This document shows, piece by piece, positions 55,388 through 62,946 of a stretch of DNA of 64,000 bases. Both the position numbers and the translations under genes were made by a program. Every line of letters begins with the position of its first letter. Position 1 is the stretch's first letter. The notes under the pieces were generated by a model. It was not told where the DNA came from and ran no database searches. It saw only the letters and a program-made list of their open reading frames with translations. This stretch comes from Rhizobium acidisoli (GTDB lineage Bacteria > Pseudomonadota > Alphaproteobacteria > Rhizobiales > Rhizobiaceae), in assembly GCF_002531755.2 (NCBI RefSeq), contig NZ_CP034998.1:620001-684000 (forward strand), in the 5' to 3' direction.

Positions 55388-56548
55388 TCAGCTGGCGTTC
55401 AACCGCCTGCGGACGATGCTCGCGTGGAAGTTCGCGCCGTGGATCAGTCCGTCGTCGTTGAAATCGTAGTTCGGATTGTGCAGCGGCGCGGAACCTTCGC
55501 CATTGCCGAGGAAGACGAAGCAGCCGGGGACATGGTCGAGGAAACGCGCGAAGTCTTCCGATCCGGTCATCGGCTCGCGCCGGACCTTGACGTTCTCGGA
55601 CGGGAAGACGCTGCGGGCTGCCGCAAAGGCTTCCTTGGCCAGCGCGGCATCATTGAGGAGGGGGATGAATTCTCTCGTATAATTCACCTCGGCCGAGACG
55701 TTGTGGGCGAGCGCGGTGCCCTCGGCGATCAGGCGCATCTGCCTCTCGATCGCGGCGCTGACCTCGGGGCGGAAGCTGCGGGCATCGCCGAGAATGCGGG
55801 CCAGCCCTGGCAGGGCGTTGCGCGTGCCGTCGGTCAGAAGCTCGGTGACGGAGACGACGCCGATATCGGTCGGATCGAGCCGGCGGGAGACGATGGTCTG
55901 GAGGTTCGTCACCAATGCGCAGGCGGCGACCAGCACTTCGTTGCCGGAGTGCGGACGCGCGGCGTGTCCGCCGACGCCCTTGAGCACGATCTCGAAATTA
56001 TCCTCAGCCGACATGATCGCGCCGGCACGGGTCTGGAAAACACCGACCGGAAGGCCCGGCATATTGTGCAGGCCGTAGATTTCATCGAAAGGAAAGCGCG
56101 TCATCAGCCCATCGTCGAGCATCGCCAAGGCGCCTTTGCCCCATTCCTCGGCCGGCTGAAAGATGAAGCGGACCGTGCCGTCGAAATCGCCGTCCTCCGA
56201 CAGCATCCTGGCGGCGCCAAGCAGCATTGCCGTATGGCCGTCATGGCCGCAGGCATGCATCACGCCGGCGGTCTGCGATCGATAGGGCCGATTGCCCTGT
56301 TCGGTGATCCGCAGAGCATCCATATCGGCGCGCAGCGCAATGGAGCGGTTGCCGCCGCCGCGCCGGAGCGTTCCGACCACCCCGGTGCCGCCGACACCTT
56401 CGACAACCTCGTCGAGACCGAATTCCCGCAGTTTCCGGGCGACGAAAGCCGCCGTCCGCTTCTCCTCGAAGCCGAATTCGGGATGGCTGTGAAGGTCGCG
56501 CCTCCAGGCGGTCATGTCCTGTTCCAGCTTCCGGCTGTCGATGCTCAT
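55388..56548 (-). CDS. M20-family amidohydrolase (hippurate/N-acyl-amino-acid hydrolase-like)
   Basis: A 386-residue metal-dependent hydrolase that cuts N-acyl groups from amino acids. Metal motifs are GVMHACGHDGHTAMLLGAA and FQPAEEWGKG, and the dimer/lid segment is GVGGHAARPHSGNE; a late HGANFHAS histidine completes the site. It is the last gene of a three-gene minus-strand operon, and its ATG overlaps the stop of the preceding hydrolase (ATGA). With an ammonia-lyase for diaminopropionate upstream, an N-acylated diamino acid is a plausible substrate. Confidence 0.88.
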   Translation of the reverse strand: MSIDSRKLEQDMTAWRRDLHSHPEFGFEEKRTAAFVARKLREFGLDEVVEGVGGTGVVGTLRRGGGNRSIALRADMDALRITEQGNRPYRSQTAGVMHACGHDGHTAMLLGAARMLSEDGDFDGTVRFIFQPAEEWGKGALAMLDDGLMTRFPFDEIYGLHNMPGLPVGVFQTRAGAIMSAEDNFEIVLKGVGGHAARPHSGNEVLVAACALVTNLQTIVSRRLDPTDIGVVSVTELLTDGTRNALPGLARILGDARSFRPEVSAAIERQMRLIAEGTALAHNVSAEVNYTREFIPLLNDAALAKEAFAAARSVFPSENVKVRREPMTGSEDFARFLDHVPGCFVFLGNGEGSAPLHNPNYDFNDDGLIHGANFHASIVRRRLNAS

Positions 56549-57789
56549 CTCGGCAGTTCCCCTGTTGCAAGTCCGCAAATGACGTCGAGGAGGATATTCG
56601 CCCCGGCGACAAGCTCCGTATCTGCCGTGAATTCCTTCGGATTGTGACTGATGCCGCCGCGGCTCGGCACGAAGATCATCGCACCAGGCGCGATGCGGGC
56701 AATCATCTGGGCGTCATGGCCGGCACCCGATGTCATCCGCTTGCACGGCAGGCCGCGATCCCTGGCGGCCGCCTCGATCTGGCGAACGATCGCCTGATCG
56801 AACTTGACCGGCTCGAAGCGCGCCAGCCGTTCGACGGATACGCCAACCCCTTCCTCGGCCGAAAGCAGCTCGAGGAATGCGGCGAGCGCGGTTTCCTCTT
56901 GCTTCAGCCGGTCTTCGTCGGGATCGCGCAGATCGACCGTGAAGGTCGCGCGTGAAGGAATGACATTGATGGCGTTCGGCTCAAAAGCGATGCAGCCGAC
57001 GGTCGCGACCGTCGGGGTATTCGAGGCCTTGGCGCGGTCGCGCAGAAAGGTGATGACGCGGGCAGCCGCGTAGCCGGCGTCGCGGCGCATCGAGATCGGT
57101 GTCGTGCCGGCATGGTTGGCATCGCCGTCGATCGTCACCTTCTGCCAGGAAATACCCTGCAGGTTCTCGACCGCGCCAAGCGGCACACCCTCCCTCTCGA
57201 GAACAGGACCCTGCTCTATATGCAGTTCGACATAGGCGTGCGGCGTCATGAAGCCGGGCGCACGGCTGCCGGCATAGCCGATCCGCGCCAGTTCATCGCC
57301 GAGCACCGTACCGTCCGTGCCCACCGTCTTGAGTGCTGCGGTGACATCGAGGCCGCCGGAATAGACCAGCGAACCCATCATATCAGGCGCATAGCGCACA
57401 CCTTCCTCATCGGTGAAGGCGGCAACGACAATGGGGCGCCGCGGTTCGAGCCCTTCGCTTTTCAGCGTCTGGATCACTTCGAGGCCAGCCAGCACGCCAT
57501 AACATCCATCATAGATGCCGGCGTTGATCACCGTGTCGATGTGGGAACCGATCATGACCGGCTTTTCACCCCCACCGGTGCCATTCCAGATACCGAAGAT
57601 ATTGCCGATCCGGTCGACCGCCACCTCCAGCCCGGCGTCCTCGAGCCAGGAGACGAACCGATCGCGCCCGAGCTTTTCGCTATCGGACGCGGCCAGGCGG
57701 ACAAGCCTTCCCTCGGCATCGCGGCCGATCGCGCCGAGCTCGGCGATGCGTCCGAGCAGACGCGTAGAATCGATCGAACGATGGCTCAC
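56545..57789 (-). CDS. M20-family Zn-dependent hydrolase (N-carbamoyl-L-amino-acid hydrolase-like)
   Basis: A 414-residue hydrolase of the allantoate amidohydrolase / L-carbamoylase group. Metal ligands are in IGSHIDTVINAGIYDGCYG and AFTDEEGVRY, and later HIEQGPVLEREGVPLG and SGAGHDAQMIARI mark the substrate site. Its ATG overlaps the stop of the ammonia-lyase gene and its own stop overlaps the start of the next hydrolase, so all three are coupled. E. coli has a comparable neighbourhood (ygeX-ygeY). Confidence 0.9.
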   Translation of the reverse strand: MSHRSIDSTRLLGRIAELGAIGRDAEGRLVRLAASDSEKLGRDRFVSWLEDAGLEVAVDRIGNIFGIWNGTGGGEKPVMIGSHIDTVINAGIYDGCYGVLAGLEVIQTLKSEGLEPRRPIVVAAFTDEEGVRYAPDMMGSLVYSGGLDVTAALKTVGTDGTVLGDELARIGYAGSRAPGFMTPHAYVELHIEQGPVLEREGVPLGAVENLQGISWQKVTIDGDANHAGTTPISMRRDAGYAAARVITFLRDRAKASNTPTVATVGCIAFEPNAINVIPSRATFTVDLRDPDEDRLKQEETALAAFLELLSAEEGVGVSVERLARFEPVKFDQAIVRQIEAAARDRGLPCKRMTSGAGHDAQMIARIAPGAMIFVPSRGGISHNPKEFTADTELVAGANILLDVICGLATGELPR

Positions 57790-58997
57790 GCTGAAGCTCC
57801 AGTCTTGTTTTTCCGGGCGACTGCGGCCGGTGACAGCCCGACGATCTCCTCATACTTGCCAGGGTCGGTCGCGCCTTCGGTGTTGACCAGGAAGATGCGG
57901 GACTGCCGGTCGAGAGACAATGCTTGCTTGATCTCGGGATTGCCGACAGCGCGAATCAGCCCGGCAAGCCCGACCCCGCCACTTTCGCCGGCGACAATCG
58001 CCGGATCGTTCCCGGCCGGATCGGCAAGCCGCCTCATCACCGCGATCGCCTCATCTTCATCGACGGTCATGAATGCGTCTGCGACACGCGAGAGGATACG
58101 CCAGGCGACGAGCGACGGTTCGTAGCATTCGAGCATTGCCATCACGGTCGGCTCGCCATGGGCAACGGTCACCGGATGTCCCGCCCGCGCCGTTTCGAAC
58201 AGGCAGGCGGCGCGGGCGGGGTCGACGACCGTGAAGGTCGGGCGTTCGTCGCCGAAGGCGATCGCCATGTGGCCTGCGACGGTTGCGGCGATCCCCCCGA
58301 CGCCGGCCTGAATGAAGACATGGGTGGGCGGCTGCTGCATTGCCCTCAGCGCCTCCCGGACAAGGGTGGTGTAGCCCTGCATCACCAGCCCGGGAATGCG
58401 CTCATAGCCGGGCCACGAAGTGTCCGAGACGATGGTCCAGCCTTTCTCCGCGGCAATGCGCGCCGCCTCCCGAACGGAATCGTCATAGGTCCCGTCCACA
58501 CGGATCATCTCGGCGCCGAAGCGGGCGATGGTGGCGACGCGTTCGTCGCTGACGCCGGCATGCACGAAGATCGCCGCGCGGGCTCCCACAAGCTGCGCGC
58601 CTTGCGCAACCGACCGGCCGTGATTGCCGTCGGTGGCGCAGGCGACGGTCATCGTCTCGGCCACCTCCCGGACATCAGAAGAATGCAATTCCGAGACATC
58701 GACGGCACGGCCGAGCCTCCTTGCCGCTTCCTCGAGGACCAGCCGGATCACGGCATAGGCACCGCCAAGCGCCTTGAAGCTTCCGAGGCCGAGCCGGTGG
58801 CCTTCGTCCTTGATGTGGATCGAGGCGACACCGAGTTCGGCCGCCAGTGCCGGCAGGTTAACGAGAGGCGTTTCCGCATGGTTTTCCCGGAAAGCCAGGT
58901 GCCGCTCGACCGCGTCTGCGGCCTCCATGCCGAGGATTTCGGCGTCCCGCGGGTCGAGGGGCTGGCGGTAGTCGGCATGGGTGTTCTGCAGAAACAT
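57786..58997 (-). CDS. dpaL: Diaminopropionate ammonia-lyase
   Basis: A 403-residue PLP enzyme splitting 2,3-diaminopropionate into pyruvate and two ammonia. The PLP lysine is in LGLGSFKALGGAYA; ATDGNHGRSVAQGAQLVGA and the glycine-rich phosphate loop IQAGVGGIAATVAGHMA match DpaL/YgeX, and the GESGGVGLAGL segment is typical. It is the first gene of the operon and lies divergently from an Lrp/AsnC regulator 105 bases away, which probably controls it. Length is normal for the family. Confidence 0.9.
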   Translation of the reverse strand: MFLQNTHADYRQPLDPRDAEILGMEAADAVERHLAFRENHAETPLVNLPALAAELGVASIHIKDEGHRLGLGSFKALGGAYAVIRLVLEEAARRLGRAVDVSELHSSDVREVAETMTVACATDGNHGRSVAQGAQLVGARAAIFVHAGVSDERVATIARFGAEMIRVDGTYDDSVREAARIAAEKGWTIVSDTSWPGYERIPGLVMQGYTTLVREALRAMQQPPTHVFIQAGVGGIAATVAGHMAIAFGDERPTFTVVDPARAACLFETARAGHPVTVAHGEPTVMAMLECYEPSLVAWRILSRVADAFMTVDEDEAIAVMRRLADPAGNDPAIVAGESGGVGLAGLIRAVGNPEIKQALSLDRQSRIFLVNTEGATDPGKYEEIVGLSPAAVARKNKTGASA

Positions 58998-59102
58998 GAG
59001 CGCCTCATTTCAATTGTTCGGCTAAAATATATTGCAGGCGAGGCGAAAAAGGCGCTGTATTTCGGGCTTGGTTTTGCAATTTTCTTTCGTTGGAGCCCCG
59101 TT

Positions 59103-59585
59103 TTGAGCCGGCCGCTAAAATCTCCCTTGGATGCTTTCGATCACAAAATCCTGGCGATCCTGCAAAGGGACAATATGACGCCGCAACGAACGATCGGCGA
59201 AGCCGTCGGCTTGTCTGCGCCGGCCGTCCAACGCCGGATCAAACGGATGACCGAGGATGGGGTCATCCGGGCAAACGTCGCCGTTCTCGACCCCGCAGCC
59301 CTCGGGCAATCGATCACCATCTTCGTGGAGGTGGAGGTTATCAGCGAAACGGCAAAACAGATCGAACAGGCCAAAAGCCAGTTCGCGGCCGCGCCCGAAA
59401 TCCAGCAGTGCTACTACGTCACCGGCGAGGCGGATTTCATCCTGGTCATCGTCGTCCCCTCAATGGCCGATTACGAGGCGCTGACGCGCCGGCTGTTTTT
59501 CGGCAATAACAACGTTAAGCGCTTCCGCACATTCGTCGCTATGGATCGGGTGAAGGTCGGTCTCGGCATTCCGATCGAGCGCTGA
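59103..59585 (+). CDS. Lrp/AsnC-family transcriptional regulator
   Basis: A 160-residue feast/famine regulator. An N-terminal helix-turn-helix (LDAFDHKILAILQRDNMTPQ, then LSAPAVQRRIKRMTEDGVI) is followed by the RAM ligand domain (IFVEVEVISETAKQIEQAK, VTGEADFILVIVVPSMADYE). The start is TTG 59103, with GGAG eight bases upstream; no ATG precedes the DNA-binding domain. It is divergent from dpaL and probably activates that operon in response to an amino acid. Confidence 0.88.
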   Translation: MSRPLKSPLDAFDHKILAILQRDNMTPQRTIGEAVGLSAPAVQRRIKRMTEDGVIRANVAVLDPAALGQSITIFVEVEVISETAKQIEQAKSQFAAAPEIQQCYYVTGEADFILVIVVPSMADYEALTRRLFFGNNNVKRFRTFVAMDRVKVGLGIPIER

Positions 59586-59859
59586 GACCGGCGGCGCCGC
59601 TTGCCAAGTCGCATTGTCGAATGGGTTTGATACGAGGCAGGCAAAGATGGAGGGAGGAAAGCTTAACTTCCAACCTATAGCGCGGTAGAAGCGATAGTAA
59701 CCAAAGGCTGTACCACTTTGATCGGTCCCTACCCAGATGCGGTTGGGGTTCGATCCAAATCTTCTGTTCCGTGATTGGGAATCGGCGTATGCATCAATAC
59801 AGATGCTTGGCACCTTCCAGTAGATGCTCGGCCTTATCTGATGTCGGGTTCAATGCACT

Positions 59860-61680
59860 CTACGGGCTCAGTCCGGCACCATCTTCCAACCATGCAAGGC
59901 TCTCGCCCTTCGAAACCAACGCAGACACCCGGCGAGCAATCCAAACAAAGACCGACCCCAGAAACGCAAGCGCAAGCAACTTGTTTTCTATCGGCAGGCT
60001 TTCCCACTTTGTCTGATTTGCACGGTCGTTATTCACCCAAAGCAAATCCGCTTCTCCGGAAACCTTCAATAGGCCCGATACAAATGAGCCATTAAGGGAA
60101 TCTCCGATTGCAGTGACAGTGTCACCCGTCTTGAGTGTCTGATCGCTGCCATTGATGGCTGCGGATTTCAAATTCCCTGAAACCGAGATCATATCGATGC
60201 GTGCACCACCAGTATTCAAGGTTTTGGGATCGATACCTTTTACCCGCAGCCAGCCACTATCGCCATTGAGAGTGACCACATTATTCGGCACACCATCAGA
60301 CTTGCGTTTCGGCGAAACCACAACCTTCACCCCAAGCAACATTGAATTCCCCAGGTCGAGAACCTTGGATTGAAATGCTTGACGGGTTGGGACAGCCCGA
60401 CAGGCAATCTTTTCGGAGGAAATACCTAAGACTCCCTCAGAACCGGAAAGGCCAATTACATACTCTTTACCGTCAACGCTGAAGTTCAGACTTGGCGCTG
60501 ATTCCATCGCTTCTTCAGGCTTGCTAGGCAGGGTAATCATGAACAATTCTATCGAATCAGATCCTCCCGAATAAGTTGCCTGGGAGTGGTCCGCCACTAT
60601 CTGCTGAAGCTCTATACTCTTTCCATCTGTACTGGGATCGAGGCTGTAGAAAGAGGCATCCGTACCCTTCAGTCCGGCCGAGCCATGGCCCTCACTAACG
60701 GTTACCGTTGTGTCCCACGCCCCCCAAGCGTGCGAAAGAGAGAATGCACGAATATCTGATATCTTTAATGGAGATTCGCTAGGGGGAAGCTTCCGAACTC
60801 CATCGGTCGGCCCGCAACCGGCGAACAACGACACCTCAATACTGTACGCCGTAAAGTCCTCATTCGTTGACCACTCGATTTTTCCATTTTTTGGCGCTCG
60901 CCAATTTAAGCTTGAACTCTCTTCCACCTGAGACAACATAGAGAAAGCAGGCGTTGCGGCCCGGTTCTGAGTATCTAGCTTGCGTCCGCTTTTGGGTACG
61001 GCTTTGGCGATTATGAAGCCACTGGAGGGTGACTCGGCCAATAGATCAATGGTAGCTGGACGGGGTCGGTAAAAGAAATCTGTAACGTAGAAAATGACGC
61101 ACAGAGCAATCGTCCCGCCAAGCATTACCAGAAAGCCCGCAACAGCTCGTCGTGGCCACGTAGCCCACTCGAATGATCTAAATCCGTAGTCTGCAAGCTC
61201 AACCAGCAGAATGGCAATAGCCGCGACTCCGATAGCACCTGTGAAATTGGCAACGAGATTTTCAAATGCGCTGGCAACAGAGAGCGCACCGTTCCAGAGG
61301 CCGTACCCAAGATCGAACAGCATCAGCGTTACAAAGCCGAACAGTGATAGCCGCAAGAACAACTGCTTAATTGAAGATGATCTCACTGCTAGTACGACCA
61401 CAACTAGCCCGATAAAAGGATGCGGCCACGCGATAGCAGTCTCAAACCAGTCATCGAGATTGGGTAGTGTCACCACCTCACGTTGGAAAGAGGATCCATA
61501 GATCGAGGTTTTATCACTGGTCGCCAATGCGAGGAGATAACGCTGCACTAAGGGGCCGGTTGAGAAAATCAGTCCCAAAGAGAAGGACAGGGGCACCCAT
61601 ACCCACCATTGTAGATTAAGGCTTAGCCGTTGCTCAATTCGCTGGTACCAAACGACTAAGATCCCTAAATTGAACGTCAT
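59860..61680 (-). CDS. Unrecognised large membrane protein in an AT-richer patch
   Basis: A 606-residue protein I cannot assign. About six hydrophobic helices occupy the first 190 residues (for example VWVPLSFSLGLIFSTGPL, FIGLVVVVLAVRSSS, AVAGFLVMLGGTIALCVIFY). A long Ser/Thr/Gly-rich presumably extracytoplasmic region follows (about 200-560, with ISDIRAFSLSHAWGAWDTTV), and a last helix is at about 565-590 (LLALAFLGSVFVWIARRV). Codon use is visibly less GC-biased than in neighbouring genes, which suggests transfer. It has no operon partner. It could be an envelope or phage-resistance protein, but nothing shows this. Confidence 0.6.
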   Translation of the reverse strand: MTFNLGILVVWYQRIEQRLSLNLQWWVWVPLSFSLGLIFSTGPLVQRYLLALATSDKTSIYGSSFQREVVTLPNLDDWFETAIAWPHPFIGLVVVVLAVRSSSIKQLFLRLSLFGFVTLMLFDLGYGLWNGALSVASAFENLVANFTGAIGVAAIAILLVELADYGFRSFEWATWPRRAVAGFLVMLGGTIALCVIFYVTDFFYRPRPATIDLLAESPSSGFIIAKAVPKSGRKLDTQNRAATPAFSMLSQVEESSSLNWRAPKNGKIEWSTNEDFTAYSIEVSLFAGCGPTDGVRKLPPSESPLKISDIRAFSLSHAWGAWDTTVTVSEGHGSAGLKGTDASFYSLDPSTDGKSIELQQIVADHSQATYSGGSDSIELFMITLPSKPEEAMESAPSLNFSVDGKEYVIGLSGSEGVLGISSEKIACRAVPTRQAFQSKVLDLGNSMLLGVKVVVSPKRKSDGVPNNVVTLNGDSGWLRVKGIDPKTLNTGGARIDMISVSGNLKSAAINGSDQTLKTGDTVTAIGDSLNGSFVSGLLKVSGEADLLWVNNDRANQTKWESLPIENKLLALAFLGSVFVWIARRVSALVSKGESLAWLEDGAGLSP

Positions 61681-61987
61681 CCATAAGCCTTTATTTGGCT
61701 CTCTGCCAATATTCGAAATCAGGCACTATTGATTGTCACCAGGCATATGCTTCACACGCCGGAGTCCGTGAGCCTCACACCCGTTTATGTTGCATGATCT
61801 CCTGGCCTACGCAATGTGGATACATGCAAGAGGACACAGCGCGTATCCTCTCTCCATCCCTAAAGGCTGAAATCCAAAGCTTCGAAATGATCGTAGACGC
61901 TCCTTTGTATTGAGATACTGCCATCCGTGTCTCGCGACCACTCATGCCTGTTGCATGCCTCGCCAGACCGTGCAAATCATAGGACGT

Positions 61988-62012
61988 AAAAAAGGGAGAC
62001 ATCGCGTCTCCC
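61988..62012 (-). terminator. Rho-independent terminator of the candidate sRNA
   Basis: A perfect seven-base stem (GGGAGAC / GTCTCCC) with a five-base loop is followed on the minus strand by six T. Confidence 0.75.
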
Positions 62013-62071
62013 TCGCCGCCAGCCGGGTTGAAGTAATTCAACGTTTTAAGCGGATGGTGGACGCTCTCTCA
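61988..62071 (-). ncRNA. Candidate small RNA with sigma70-like promoter and intrinsic terminator
   Basis: Read on the minus strand, TTGACA (62106-62101) is followed after 17 bases by AATTGT (62083-62078), a weak -10. This predicts a start near 62071 and an RNA of about 84 bases. Downstream come a hairpin GTTGAA-ttac-TTCAAC (62042-62027) and a terminator GGGAGAC-gcgat-GTCTCCC followed by six T (62012-61988). A further hairpin GTGGACG...CGTCCAC (62079-62057) overlaps the predicted start. No open frame fits this unit. It resembles trans-encoded rhizobial sRNAs; I cannot name the family. Confidence 0.45.
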
Positions 62072-62190
62072 TCGTCCACAATTTTTCGAATATTTTCAGA
62101 TGTCAACGCCCGGAAGTGTGGACAGCTAGCCGGGCTGCCCCGTTGACTTGTTGATGTATCCGGGCATTGTGCACGCGTTGAGGTTGGGGA

Positions 62191-62678
62191 ATGTTTATGT
62201 TTAGAACAACTGTTGCGGTCGCGGCTTTCGCCGTGCTGTTGAGTTCCTGCGTTCAGTCGAGCACTATGCGCGTGTCCAAGAACCAAATGATAATTCAGAC
62301 CAGCGCAGAGCCGATGTGCGGCAGCGTGGGGCAGCGAAGGCTGCGCAGAAGCAGGCTGCAGTCGAGACCATCAAGGCGGGCTATGATAGTTACATCATCA
62401 CGTCTGCGGCGGCAGCAAGCAACGTGACGGCAACTCAGATGCCAGGACATTACAACACCTACGGCACCATAAACTCCTACGGTGGCTATGGCACGGTCAA
62501 TGCGACGACGACCTATACGCCTGGCCCGATCATCTATGGCGGCTCACACGACCAGTCTATTGGCGTGGTGATGTTCAAGGACGGCGAGCCGGGCAGCAAT
62601 CAAGCAGTGTCCGCTCGCGGAGTACTCGGTCCGAAATGGGCAGTGATCGTCAAGGATGGCGTAAACCTCTGCAACTAG
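62191..62678 (+). CDS. Gly/Tyr-rich lipoprotein (one frameshift)
   Basis: A protein of about 162 residues if one G is restored in the GGGG run near 62330. It starts MFMFRTTVAVAAFAVLLSSC, a signal peptide with a lipobox (LSSC). The middle is an Ala/Lys/Gln helix (AAKAAQKQAAVETIKAGYDS). The C-terminal part is rich in Gly, Tyr and Thr (YNTYGTINSYGGYGTVNATT) and ends GPKWAVIVKDGVNLCN. The family is unknown; the cell location is probably the outer membrane inner leaflet. GGGGA precedes the ATG. Confidence 0.65.
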
Positions 62679-62946
62679 AGGCAGTGACATCCAGGGTGCG
62701 GAATTGGAGGCTCTATCTCATCCGCAGGATACCGCGCGTACGGCAAGCCGGTATCTGTGAATTGCCTCCATAATGCTTGGCGTGCATCTCCGCTTCATCC
62801 AAAGCCGTTGACCGTTCGTCTTCGACTATTGGCGCAGCTAAGGCTTTTGAGCGATGGTGGGCGCTCCCTTCGGGCCGACACTTTGTCAATTAGCCAAGGT
62901 GGCATTTGCCGCCGAGGCCAGCAACCGCTGAAGCCGGCGGCGCCGC

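Larger units (their letters stand above)
61681..62190. other. AT-richer intergenic region holding a candidate sRNA
   Basis: A 510-base gap between the unknown membrane protein gene and the lipoprotein gene. Short frames here look random. The only structured part is the minus-strand hairpin series and terminator at 61988-62106, described separately. Confidence 0.4.

Noticed and set aside
54980..56647. A 555-codon plus-strand frame opposite the M20 hydrolase gene
   Set aside because: It runs across several minus-strand genes and shows only shadow-type composition.
57924..59102. N-terminal extension of the Lrp/AsnC frame back to 57924
   Set aside because: The extension lies entirely opposite dpaL and lacks family similarity; the regulator starts at TTG 59103 with GGAG upstream.
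61775..62041. An 88-codon minus-strand ORF in the AT-richer gap
   Set aside because: The intrinsic terminator with six T lies inside it, and its product has no recognisable motif; an sRNA reading is preferred.
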